Assembly: GCA_035041965.1 (NCBI GenBank) | Contig: JAPYMA010002197.1 | Coordinates: 1-64,000, forward strand | Source of the DNA: Anisakis pegreffii | Taxonomy: Eukaryota > Nematoda > Chromadorea > Rhabditida > Anisakidae | Direction: 5' to 3' | DNA length: 64,000 bases | In this document: positions 1-12,100 of the stretch, one piece after another | Layout of the letters: each line of letters begins with the position of its first letter | Numbering within the stretch: the stretch's first letter is position 1 | The notes under the pieces: generated by a model | What the model saw: only the letters and a program-made list of their open reading frames with translations | Told to the model about the DNA's origin: nothing | The model's database searches: none | Made by a program: the position numbers and the translations under genes

Positions 1-3000
1 AATACAACATATTCATTTGATAACAATGGTCATACTGTGGACCACCGGGATTGTGGCTAGGGGCTGTTGCAGATGCAATTTGCCTCCCAGCAGTTTGGCA
101 ATTTCTCTCATCTTACAAATTGGCGCCACTGTGGCACCATTTGAGGGCATGGAGTTTATTTTCGTTCATTTTTTCATTAATTTGCGTTTTTTATCATTTT
201 CATTAATTTGCTGTATGGATTGTGCGTGCATTCCATATGGGAGAATATTGAGTACGTTTCTTAATGAATAGCACTCGACATAAATTGAATAAATCGTAAT
301 TTATTTCGAGTGCTGATTATTAAGGAATGTATCATTCCCGGTGATCCACTGTTTATGAAATACAATATTTTCATAGTAGATATTAATAACGCATAGCAGC
401 TAAGGATCAATAAGTTATTTTCTATTTATATGATCATTTGATGAATTTATCTATTTATGAGCATTCTACAAGTTAACTTGGTTTGTTTTCTAATTCCTTG
501 AATGATACTCAGTTTTTGTGACTTCATTTGCTTGCTATGCGGTAGCATTCAGCTCTATCAACTTAGCTGATTAAAATTATTCCTGAATACAGTTACCAAA
601 TTTTGAAATCCCAACTGGGATTTGGCATGTTCTCATTTTTAATATTCTTCTGTTACTAATGATCGCGTATTTGATGATAATAGTTTTTGTCGTGACGCAA
701 TGTGCTCTGACCATTGTAACAATCCAAATTCCTAACAGCGTTTAAAGCCTTTCACCAAAATAAAAACATTTTTTTACTGCATTCAACTCAAGAGTGGTGC
801 ACGAAGAATGTTTAGCACCAAGATGTGGCTATGAAAATTGGAATGAAAATGCTTTAAAATTCCGTTCACTCTGTTACCACTAATCCAGCATGGAACTGTC
901 CCTGGTAAACTGCTTTGCGAAAAATTCTATAATGTGAGCACGAAATCAAAAATTCTCATGTTGCTTCATCAAAAAAAAGATGGCCTGTTCGTTGAAGAAT
1001 CCGGTTGTTGTTGTGCCGCTACCGGAATGTTGAATCCACCCACTCGTCTTCTCGACCTCATTATTTCGAATCACCTCCACTGACGTCGCGAATACTTCCT
1101 ATCGATCCCCATCGTACTTTGCTCGTCCTCTGAAAATATTCAACTCATATTATTTCGATTCCACCTTTTTGTGAATTATCCGTATCCTACTAATATAACC
1201 TACTACCTCAACGAGCAACCTCACCCCTCCCTCGAACAAGTTCAGCATTTTCACTCAAAAATGAAATTGACCTAAATTCTGTAGCACACCTCAGAAGCAA
1301 TTGTAATTAGGATTGACACGCCCACGTGCATGACGGTGAACGTGACACTCCATGATTCAAATCCATTCCAACAAGAGAGAGTGTGTATGAAACCAAGAGA
1401 GTGCTAGGCAGTGTTTCTGTTTTGGAATTTCATGTGACAGTTTCACAGACGAGAGTGTGCATGAAACCGAGAGAGCATTTCGAAAGTGTTCCTCGAGAAT
1501 AGATAGAGTGCGAGAGTTATCAGCACGAAATGTTACCATAATTTGATCATCAAATGATATCGTTTGAACTGATTTCATGTCCTCATTAGCGCGGAATGTT
1601 TAAAATGGCCTCTTGAACGAATATCTTACGCATGGAAATATATCGTGAACATTGATAAAACATATGAGTTGATATGGAACGATGGTATAACATCAGTTAC
1701 TGCTTTCTCTAGGAGATGCAGTTAATCATGTATGAATGAAATCTGCTGATATCCCATAAACACTGTGATGATGAAAGTATCAACCAAAAATACTCGGATT
1801 TCTCTATCAGTTGCTCAAAAAGCACTGTGTCTGAAATGTGACATTAACCATAACTGCACTGAACCACATTTAATGAACTGAGCCGCAGCATGCGAACAAG
1901 ACCGTTGAAGCAGGATGATAGATGATAAATTCAAATGTTCACCTGAATGAATACATTATATAATAACGTGTGCAATTTGCATCAGTTTCAGCAATGATCA
2001 TGAATGTAGATTGTTGTGGATAATGTTAATAGTTGAAATACGGTTAAAATTTGAAACAGTGTATAATGTGATTCGTTTTATTCAGTCTGTTTATAATGGG
2101 TGATTTTTTCTGATGCATTAAATGGAGTAAAAAGGTGTAATAATGTTGTGCAGCCATAATTTCATTAAGATGGCTAATATATTCAACTAACCCCACAATT
2201 TCCGACATTACCACAGTAGCAATCATCACGATCAGAAATTCTGAGGAACATTAAATACTGATGAAAATTTGTATTGAATATTGCAATATCCGCTCCGTAG
2301 CGTTATCGACTATGAATGAAGTGCTTATAGCAGGGAAAAGTAATTTCAGTGCAGTGATTCATTGCAGTTTAATCAAAGGATTTTGTGTGGAGCGAAAGTA
2401 ATTCAGCTCAGAAGTCAGTTCACGCAAAATTTTTAATGCAGTCTTCGATATTGCTTGTCACATTACTCAACCGTTTGTTCAGTGCAACAGTCCTGTGAAT
2501 TTTCATGTGGATACCCGATGATTGCACATTGTTCTTCTATAAAAACAAGAGCAATAGATGTTTTTCAAATATCCGATAGGCGGATGATTTCGAAGTACGC
2601 TTCGAAGATCGGTTATGCCAGATGAGAAAGAAACTGAAATCACGGGTGTGCCGATTCTTTAAGGGAACTGCCATTAAAACATAAATGATTCATTCTTTTC
2701 ACAATTCCATCTCCATTAATTGGGTTTTGATCTTGACAGTACATGCGGAAAATGCTTTGCAGTTGAACGAATGAGAACTCAAAGTGAGAACTTTCAAGTC
2801 GAATCGCAATTTACTCGTTCAAAATAATTCTGAACTTCAATATTAGGACATTATTTGTGAATTAGATTGCAAAATTCATCGCTGATTTTGACTCATCATT
2901 GAGACCACGTTGACTGAAGAGGCCATCAGTATTGTTGATTCTTACGCTGAAGTGCTGCAGACAGTAACGGCACTACACATAACAGTGAGCAGTTTTCATC

Positions 3001-3128
3001 GCTGCTCTTGTTACAGTTGCCTCTTAATGCATGAAAGGATCACTCAACAAACCGAATTCATTGCTTGAAATCACACTTGATCAGAAAGACTCGTTCCTTA
3101 TTTGGTAACTAGTCGTCACATCACATCA
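1..3128. other. No supported gene; intergenic
   Basis: I find no splice-consistent coding region here. A frame open from base 1 to about 271 (+) has no recognisable protein, and a short frame ending at the TAG at 58-60 is equally unsupported. Both could be the tail of an upstream gene. Two similar stretches of about 25 bases near 1376 and 1450 (GAGAGTGTG-ATGAAACC-GAGAG) form a minor local duplication. Confidence 0.5.
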
Positions 3129-3151
3129 ATGTTCTTTTTTTATCACGCTCT
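3129..3151 (+). CDS. First coding mini-exon: start of signal peptide
   Basis: ATG TTC TTT TTT TAT CAC GCT CT is followed directly by the donor GTGAGT. It leaves two bases that pair with the single leading base of the exon at 3327, whose acceptor is AATTTCAG. The joined product begins MFFFYHALVVLSILIK, a convincing secretory signal. The exon is too short to stand out as an open frame. Confidence 0.75.
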
Positions 3152-5955
3152 GTGAGTTTTCTTATTGATATTTAAATCCACTTAATCCTCTCTACTCTTC
3201 GCGTTTATCTATCCCACTTTTTTGCAAACCATCTCATTGAATCAATAACAAAGAAACAAAAATCTCACTTTGCTTTTCACTGGAAAAAAGTCACATTTCA
3301 CTATGGAAATTTAGTGAAAATTTCAGAGTTGTGCTCTCAATTTTGATCAAACCAATTGAATGTCAAGCGGATTTGCACACTTCCCTCAATCGAGCCGTCC
3401 AGACGGCAGTTCAGGGTGCGATCGGTGATTCCGTTCACAACGGCAATCCAATGAATGATTTCATAACTTCGGCACTGCATTCAGCCACTAAATCAGCGCT
3501 ACAACACGAGTTTGGTGATTCCGATGCGGAAACAGCTTTAACCCCAAACAGCGTTGCTGTGAACCCAACCACAAATGGTGGAACAACCTACTATACTCAA
3601 AACAATTCTCAACAACCTCAGGCTAACCAGCAACTGCAAGCTCCGGTTAATTACCAGACTGTGCGTATGCGAGATCCACAACCTCAGCCTCAGACTCCGG
3701 TTAATTACCAGACTATGCGCATGCGAGATCCACAACCTCAGCCTCAGACTCAGAATGCCGCAGCAGTGTATTACGCTCCTGTTTATGCAAACCAAGGACA
3801 AGCTCAAGTTGCTATCGTCCAGCCCCAGTATTCCCAATCACCATGAGCGGTTCAGTATTCGCCTTATTCCACCATGTATGTTGCTTCCGCGCAACCATCG
3901 ATGTACCAACAAGGATCTTTGGTTCAGCAACCTAGCTACCAAACACAACTGAATAATGCCGGAGCAGCAACGCCCCAGTACAGAATTCAATATGATTCGA
4001 GCTAAATACAGCACTTCCACAGCAACAACCACAGCAGCAACAACAACAAGTTTCAGCTCCACAACTAGGCTGTAATTGTTCCACGACGAGGAGATTTCTT
4101 CGTGAACAGCGCAAATAATTTTGGTGGTAGCATTCAGGCAGATTCGGGTATGCACAATGTTATGTCTGGCATTGGTTCGAGTTTCAGCAATTCGGATGGA
4201 ACCGTTTCGATCAACTCAAATAATGGACAGAGTAATTGTATGATTACGGTTAGTAATCGATTGTGGCTTCTTGAATGTCGACTCATGATATTTTTTGCTT
4301 AGAATTCATGCAGAAGACTGTCCGTCGCGACGTGCCAGAGCATTGCTTTTATTCGAAACTATTTTGTTCATTTATGATATTAATGGAATACGCGATGGTA
4401 GCAAATGTAATCAGAAGAGTTCAATACGAGGACTGATGATTTGTACTGCCTAATTCGTTAAGAAACAATTCATTTTGGGATTATTGCTGATATATTTTCC
4501 TAAACTGAGAGTTATGCGAAATTTAGCATTCAACTTTATAATATTTTCGATTATCTAGATGCAGTTGTAAGCAGGCAATATTTCAGGCAATACCTCTTTG
4601 ACATTTAAAATGTCTGATGAGTTGAAGACGTTTTGAGGTTACAACAAATTATGGATACGAATATCCTCTCAAATTATTATTACTTTTTGTTAGTGTTGTC
4701 GATATTACCATGACTGTTATTATCACTATTCAGAATGGACAGCTATTTGTGAATGGTGTTTATCGTGGACAGGTCACTCCTGAACAACAAGCTCAGATGA
4801 ATCAGTATAGGACTGAACTTGCCAGGTGGTCAGAAAATTTCGGGCGAACAATCCAACAGGTTTGAATAAATACTTGCAAATGCTACTACCACTGGAAAAT
4901 ACTCGTATAAATTTAACTCTGCAAAATCACGCTCATCAGGAAGATACTTTCGCATATTTGACACTAATTGTAAACAAATCCTTATGGAGGATGCAACATA
5001 ATTTCCTTCCTTGCATCGATTTCAAAGTGACTGTTAAGCGATTGTACAGATTTTCGCTTCCTTCTAGCTAATTGATTTTTTTCATCTCCCTGTAAAATAT
5101 GCAGAAGATGTGAAGTGCATTCATGAGAATTACTCATGATCGTATATACTCACTCACATAAAAGGTGATTGAGGTTACAGCATGGAAAAAATTAATTCAC
5201 GGACAAAAAACACTGATCTTTTTTATTGTGATAAACGAGCATTGATATTTGATCTGATTACGTTCAGACAGGAAAAAATTACTTATTTACCATTTATGCA
5301 AACCAAACAAGATATTCGTTTACTATTACTTCTGTTGCTATTATAATCACAATTGTTATTCATATTATTTGTTAATTATATCATTATGATTGCTGCGGTG
5401 TTATTATTTTACGTCCATCCGTCTGCCATATTCAGCTATTTATTGAAAAGATGTTTGAATGTGTAAGAGTCACTCGCAATGACCACAAACATGAATTCAC
5501 TTATTGTTAGCAGTGTGGTGGTACTTGCCTGTAAGAGCACCTCTCAGTGAGAGATCACCGTGACCAACCACTTCAAAACCGGATTTCCGAAACATAATCA
5601 CTTTATCGTAAATATGATATTTCAACCAAAATATAATTCTTTCTCAATTTCATGCAATTTGAAAATACAGCAGTCAGTTAATTGAGACGTAAATTTGCAT
5701 TTTTAATACCACATAACTTGTGAATTTTGTGAGATGTTTTTGAATGCGAACTTGATCATTCATAAGAAACTTTTTATATGGTTGCTTCCTTCAACTTAGA
5801 TATTCTTCGAACTCTTCAATTACCGAATTACCTTTCAGCAAGTCCAATCGGAACTCAATTATGCGCTTCGGTATGGTACAGCAGCAACGTATGCACCACA
5901 GTCCAACGCTCCCGCGGGTCTACCACAAGAACCAGCCTTTTGTAGAGGTGCTTGA
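3129..5955 (+). CDS. Pepsin-inhibitor-3-like secreted protein, reading frame interrupted
   Basis: Four exons: 3129-3151, 3327-4248, 4734-4859 and 5839-5955. The 23-base first exon (ATG, then donor GTGAGT) joins exon 2 in phase to give a signal peptide, MFFFYHALVVLSILIKPIEC, with cleavage likely after CQA. The middle is Gln/Pro/Tyr-rich low complexity. The C-terminal part carries the signature of the nematode pepsin-inhibitor-3 repeat: SNCMIT joined to NGQLFVNGVYRGQVTPEQQ, then Tyr/Leu/Trp heptad-like spacing, and a Cys near the C-terminus (PAFCRGA). Ascaris PI-3 (aspin) inhibits aspartic proteases; related C. elegans proteins have unknown roles. Exon 2 is broken by TGA at 3844, and its frame shifts near 4000 and back near 4068, with coding-like protein on both sides of every break. 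Family assignment comes from remembered motif likeness, so inhibitory activity is unproven. Confidence 0.72.
3643..3750 (+). repeat. Two tandem 54-bp coding repeats
   Basis: The copies at 3643-3696 and 3697-3750 are nearly identical, differing at only two positions I can see. Each encodes the 18-residue unit PVNYQTVRMRDPQPQPQT (Val is Met in the second). They lie in the low-complexity spacer of the pepsin-inhibitor-like gene, and their high identity suggests recent in-frame expansion. Confidence 0.9.
3844..4070 (+). pseudogene. Broken stretch within exon 2 of the pepsin-inhibitor-like gene
   Basis: After TGA at 3844-3846 the same frame stays open and compositionally identical (AVQYSPYSTMYVASAQ and onward) until TAA at 4003. 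From 4002 the adjacent frame is open and Gln-rich (LNTALPQQQPQQQQQQ, then VSAPQLG). From about 4069 the original frame resumes with VIVPRRGDFFVNSANNFGG. No intron removes all of this without discarding coding-like sequence, although a GTTGCT donor near 3810 with the ACTAG acceptor at 4066-4068 would keep phase. Either the gene is decaying or the sequence holds errors or a poorly spliced intron. Confidence 0.6.
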
Positions 5956-6069
5956 GTTCATCCTCATCTGCTCTGTATTTCTTATTCATTGCCAAGTATT
6001 CATCTTCCATTTACAATGCAATGATTTAAAGACTTTTGCGTTTCCATCATCCTATGGATACATATAATC

Positions 6070-6075
6070 AATAAA
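6070..6075 (+). terminator. Poly(A) signal AATAAA
   Basis: AATAAA lies 115 bases after the TGA at 5953-5955 of the pepsin-inhibitor-like gene, in an AT-rich stretch and just before a C-run. Spacing and strand fit the 3' end of that gene. Confidence 0.6.
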
Positions 6076-7164
6076 ATTTACTATACAACTGCTTGCTTCA
6101 TCATCCACCCCACCCCCCCCCAATAAAGAAAGTTGAGGTTTGAATCACCAAATCAGTACTGTAAAACACTGCCATCATAGTGTTGCTCTGTACAGCTCTA
6201 AACACTCCATCCCAACCTCCTTCGTTGACGAGTAATTTCCAGCTGAGTCGACGCCACTCAACACAAACTGAGCAACAACAACAAAATCACGTGATAATTG
6301 TATTAAGTTTATTTCTGAAATTACACATTTACACCATTACGTAGTTGAATGGAACACACGAAGTGCTCAGCAGCAACATTTCACTCATATCACTGAAAGA
6401 TAATTTTGCGAACAGTAATGACTAATGAGGAAAGCTTCAAGAATATAAACAACTCAAACGAACAGTGAAACGAATAATTAGAGAAATGAGGATGCGGTGA
6501 CTTCAGAAAACAAAAACATTCACAGAGAGAATCAACCACTTTTCCGTCAATTGATAAGCGAAAAATGTTTAGCATTTTCTTTCCTACAAGGAAAAAATAC
6601 AGTTGAATTCGTCGTAATTTCAACTTCATTATCGTCAAAACTGATATTGAGGCAGAGATTTCGATTTCAATGTTTCAATTCGACAACATACTTCGATAAA
6701 CAAGCATGAAATGAACTGCATGAATAAGCAAATTAAAACAAAATTACAAAACATCGTCAAAGCACGCTTGTTCAAATGATCTGAATGAAACTGTTGAACT
6801 GATCAGAAGAATGAAAACAAGGAAATTGTTTTTTTTTTTCAATAGAAAGATCGGCTTTGGTTGAGGAGAATTGTGTAATTGAGTGCGTATGTATAGCAGC
6901 ACGAATGTTTGATAATGTCTACAAAGACGCAAACGAATAGTGAGATCGCTAAACTGGATGCATACAATCGTCACAAGAATATGATCGAGCACAATTTTGG
7001 AGCAAATAAGAACGATTCGATTCAAGCACATCTTTAGATATTCTCGCATCCGTTGCTGTCGACCTCATAAGAACGATTTACAACCCAATTACTGAATTGT
7101 TTGGTAAAGTTTCAATGGTGCCTCTTTCATATGGATGAAGAGTCCGACACTCGATAAGCCTATG

Positions 7165-9109
7165 TTAGCTAACTTCGGCTCCACCACCGTTTACCATCTC
7201 TTCTTGAGCTGTAAATTGAAAATTTGATCACGTGATCCCAAAAAGATGCTATAATCATGACGAAAAACTCACGAGAATACAAATCTAAAACTACACTAGA
7301 TCCCAGCAAGGATATCAAGTCATCGTGTAGATATTTAAGAGATCATTTGATAATCTAACAGTGATTAAATCATCGAGCTTGATCAGCAAATAACTTGAGC
7401 CCCTTAACGCTGATGTATCAGTTAGATTGAAAACATAACGGATGCAATGGCGGTCGACTACTCACCTTGATCTAATTCTTTCAACAATGTACCCATATGT
7501 GTAGTGATATCGTCGGCTGCATGCAACAAATCTCCTTGTAGCTGTGCCGCAGGCAATGAACCAGCTCTTGGCATACTATGATCTCGGAAAGCGTTCGTCA
7601 CTCGACTTCCAATTCCAGTTAGGGATTCTGGGAGTGTTCCCATACTACCACCATTCACCATTCCTTTGGCCTGCAATGAATCAAAACAAATTTCTTCAGA
7701 ACTATAATACGATCAATACAATGAGAAACAATTAGTCATTACTTAAATCAAAGCTAACAAAAATGATAACCCTTCAAAACAATGACAAAACATAAAATTG
7801 ATAAAAATAAAAATATCGATGTCAATTTCGAAAATAAACAAATAAAATGTTGCGAGGACGCATCAGTGATAGCGATAATAGCAATGGTAATAACAATTCG
7901 AACAAGACTGATAAAAATAATAAGACATACATTAAGTTGTGACATAAGCACCTCAAGTTGCTGCATTAGCTGTCGCCTTGTCTGTTGCATCACATGCATC
8001 TTCTCTTCGAGTTGCGCTTTCTTCTCTCGTAATCCACTCAGCTGATCGTCTGTGTTCTCCAGTTCCTTCAACAATGAGATCAGTCCTCGACGATAACGAG
8101 GTGATTGATCCAATTTACAAACTGAGAATAATGAGTTCACTAATTTTTCTTGTGTGATGATTTTGAATGATGAAATTGTAATTGAATACCTGTTGCTGCT
8201 CCAGCAACTCCATTTCCCGAAGCATTTCGCCGTTCTCTTCTTCCAATCTCGCGATCATCGCTCGTTCATCTAAACTTTCTTCTGCACCGGCCACAGAACG
8301 CTCTTTGCGCATCAGACTCGAAGGATACTAAAAGAAAACACACACGTTCACTTTTTCATGAATTAAGATATCAATTGCACACAACGGATATACTCTGACT
8401 AATATCCATTACAATTGATATCCTTAATGGATTCTACATTCCAAGTTCAATATTTGTCATTCGAATGATTGCTTACAAGCTGCAGACAACCTTCCCATTG
8501 CTCAATCAATGAATTAAGCATAGAAAATGCTCTTCTCCAATACATTTAGTCTATATCGCGCAATAACTATTGATCCAGTTGTCGGACAAGTGACCCCTCC
8601 AAAAACAGCTCTGACAAAGCTGATAATTCGCATACCTTTGGCACTTATAACGAAAGCCCGTAAATGACCGTGCCTGTACTCGGAAAATCTTTCAGAACAT
8701 CTTTTTCAGCGATTGTTTCACGAATTCCGTTTAAACAATGACAATTGAATTCCCAAACGTAGCAGCTATCATTAACATGAAAATGATCAACTGAGATAGT
8801 GCAATCGAACAAGATCAAAACCTGTGTCCTGCCCGAGAGTTTCGCCGAATACCTGGCGATCAGCTTATGTTCATCGTCCATCATTGAGCCGTTCACTGGG
8901 AATTGTCCAGGCAGCAGTTGACTTGACCAGTCGGTTACCGGATCCGGCGGATGATGCCTTGCCGACGTTGGTGTCATCGGTACGGCATTGGTGAGATCAA
9001 GCGGCCGTTGAGGCATCTCCGGAAAAATTGGATGCGTACTACGATTTGCCATTGGTACACAACGAAGCGATTTGTGAATTGAATGGGCGAGTTGTTTGGT
9101 GGGCGATTT
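7165..9109 (-). CDS. dyb-1: Dystrobrevin exons 9-13: linker, coiled coils, C-terminus
   Basis: Exon 9 (9109-8822) encodes [17 protein letters not shown], then [15 protein letters not shown] and [14 protein letters not shown]. Exons 10 (8327-8190) and 11 (8121-7931) encode the two leucine-rich coiled coils, with [19 protein letters not shown] and [19 protein letters not shown]; in other species this region binds dystrophin. Exon 12 (7670-7466) has [17 protein letters not shown] and [19 protein letters not shown]. Exon 13 adds [14 protein letters not shown] and stop TAA at 7167-7165. The exon 10/11 junction is out of phase by one base. Exon 11 begins in a T run, so a missing T would repair it. 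Confidence 0.9.
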
Positions 9110-12100
9110 CTGGAAGTAGACGATTCAAGATTAGATTAACAATTGAGCGCAATGAAGAAATTCATTCGAATGCCGCCATTAAAACATAATCAAATTTGGA
9201 GTTTCGTTCGGTAAAAATCCAATTTTCTGCTTACTAATGACAGCTGCCAGTCATTGTTCGTGCGATTAATGATGGTAGGACGGGTGGCTACAAATGGGAC
9301 GGATCATTTTTCTTGCTTTTTTTTGTTGAGTAAGCGAAATTCAATAAATAAATCCATTTAAGCGCCCTATATGGAAACAATATTTTGTAAGAAACTGATG
9401 CTATGATTGCATTAGATTATGTCTGAAAGTGAAAAACGCAGAAATGTGTATTCGAGATATATGCAAATGTCAAGAGAATACCACTCACATAACTGGAATA
9501 CTCTTTCATTTCATGCTCGTTCGAGTGCGTTCCACTGGTTCGACCCCTCCAAAAACAGCTCTGACAAAGCTGATAATTGGCACACCTTTGGCACTTATAA
9601 CGAAAGCCCGTAAATGACCGTGCCTGTACATAGAAAATCTTTCTGAACATCTTTTACAGCGATTGTTTCATGAATTCCGTTTAAACAATGACAATTGAAT
9701 TCCCAAATGCAGCAGCTATCATTAACATGAAAATGATCAACTCCACCATACAAAAAACCAAGTGGATGAAACAATATAAAAAGGAATACAAATTCAGAAG
9801 AATCAACACTGCCACAAGAGTAAAGTGAACAGCAACGGATTGGAGCTGAAGGAGAAGAGAACTAGCCATATTGTTTAAGAGCAGCACATTTTACTGATTT
9901 ATGTACTTAGTTTGTTGGCGTATGCGAGATAGGTTAATCTAGTTTAATTATAAAACTAAGTATTTCCTCAATTTATTAAACCATTCTCCATTGGATCATA
10001 AATTCGATAATTGTGATATATAAATAAAATTTTTGATGGGAAGTGAAGCAGATCTTATGATGGCTGTTGAGAGAATGCATTTCCTTGTTTTTATACCCAT
10101 AGACTTCACGACAGCTATGTCGCATGAATACAAATTTGATTAAACTTTCATGATTCATTCATTTGCTTTTCATATAATTGAATTGATATAGCATTTTCTT
10201 CATTTGAACGATTACAGGCAAATAAATGAGCATTTTGACAAGCATTCGAAAATTCTCATAAATAGAAGCTATCATCATTGATGAATTGATATTATAAGCA
10301 TTATAAAATAATCACTAATGAAAAGCCAAGACGATCAAGATGAATTACCAATTGCAAAAATGAACATTCAGCAGCATTCTACTAGGATACTTTCTATCAA
10401 TCTGACAAATTCAAAACAATTTTGATCCATCATCACAAGATCAAAATGACGATCGTCGATATATACGTACAAAAGCTAGCACAGAACTCAAGTCTCTATC
10501 GAAAATCAGAGCTAACTGAGCTAACTGAGTACTCCAATCAGAAAACCTTTCGAAACTGAACGGCGACATCAAAATGAGAGAGTTCATCAAAATTTTTTGA
10601 GATGTTCAAACAGCAATACGACGAACAAAATCTAGTAAATGCCGTTTCCTAAACGGAAGATCGTCAAAATGAAGTGAGCTTCATCACTGAGAAATCTTAT
10701 TTTCAGTGAGCGACCACTTTTTTTGAGGTTGGTTTCTTTGAAAATATACAATTTGTGCTGGTGAATGAATGCGACTGAATGTTTAAGATGGATGTACACA
10801 CACAACGTATTATGCGTGGATATTCTTATGGAATTAGACTGATGGATGAATATGTATGTGGGATCGCTTTTTTGGTTTGTTTGTTAGTATGTGTGCAGAT
10901 GGAATTGAGATTACTCGATTTGTTAACGCTCCACTAAATGCTCATCTATCGTCTTGAATGCTAAAGAAGCTGTATCGTTCGGACTTACATCATTTCCTTC
11001 CGTTCAATCTTCTACTCACTCGTTTCATGAACCAAATCATTATTCTCATCATCAAGCAAAGCTCTCCGCTTAGAAATAATGCAAAGTGCAAAACAGTTGA
11101 ACACATGAAACAATTGAATGAAAGACGTCACGAAAAAAAGTATCACAAATATATATTTTGCAGTGGTTCGTTTTACGCACTTATCCGAATTCTCCTCCTT
11201 CTCAGATTATATTCCAACATTTCACTGGAATCATACTGAGTGAAAGTGAATACACATAAATGAACGCTTTCAGAGAGCAGCTTGAGGCTTTATGATGATT
11301 TGGGTGCATAAAAAGGACGGCAAAAACGAGATCTATGGGTTAGATAAAGGCAGCACTTTCGGTGAAATACGATCAAGCTCGCAAGGCGACGAGGGGACTG
11401 AAGTGGACAGTAGGAGCTCAAAACAAGTGGTAGATATTTAGAACAGAAGTTGCAATTGTATGGAGGGATTAATACCGTCACATTATTGATAGCTGAATGT
11501 TTCTCGTCTTGCCAATAAAGTAATTCAACAACATCATATCAACTTGAAATTGCTTTGAAGCACTGAATAAGTCTATTTTAAAGGCAAACTGCCGTTTTCT
11601 GCTAAATGAATGATCACAAGCGATTCCAGATAACTTTTCGCAAGTTCTGGAGGAAAACTGAATGAAAAGGTGCGATATCGTCATGAAATCATCCAAATAC
11701 CTGACAAGCATCGCAAATAACCGGATGATAAACGTGCTCGACACTGGCCATCCTATGCAGTAATGGTAACCACATTAGACATGGTGGACATGGATCTGAC
11801 ATCAACACGTCCAAAAACATATTCAAATTCACTTTTTGATCCTAAAATGATACATTGCTTATGAATGATTTCAATTTGTGCGCTCCACAAACAAATCGAA
11901 TTCTAGTTTTGCTATATTTTTGATGGAGGAATCATAACCAGCTAACAAAGTTAAGATTTGGAGAAAACTCCGACATCGATGACAATGAGCGAATATCATT
12001 CAGAGAGGCGTAGAATTGAAACCTTTTGAAAGCACTGTTGCAAAGCGGTTTCAGAGTAACCGAATGTTGGTCCCTCAAACACAGCGGTGGCTAATGATAA

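Noticed and set aside
8645..8800. The C-terminal part of the 135-codon minus frame at 8645-9052
   Set aside because: It reads through the donor of dystrobrevin exon 9 into intron and the duplicated ZZ segment; only the part to 8822 is coding.
11478..11744. A minus-strand frame reading [10 protein letters not shown], like a reverse-transcriptase active site
   Set aside because: The adjacent frame over the same bases encodes the conserved dystrobrevin block [17 protein letters not shown] to CDACQ with correct splice sites, so this frame is a shadow.
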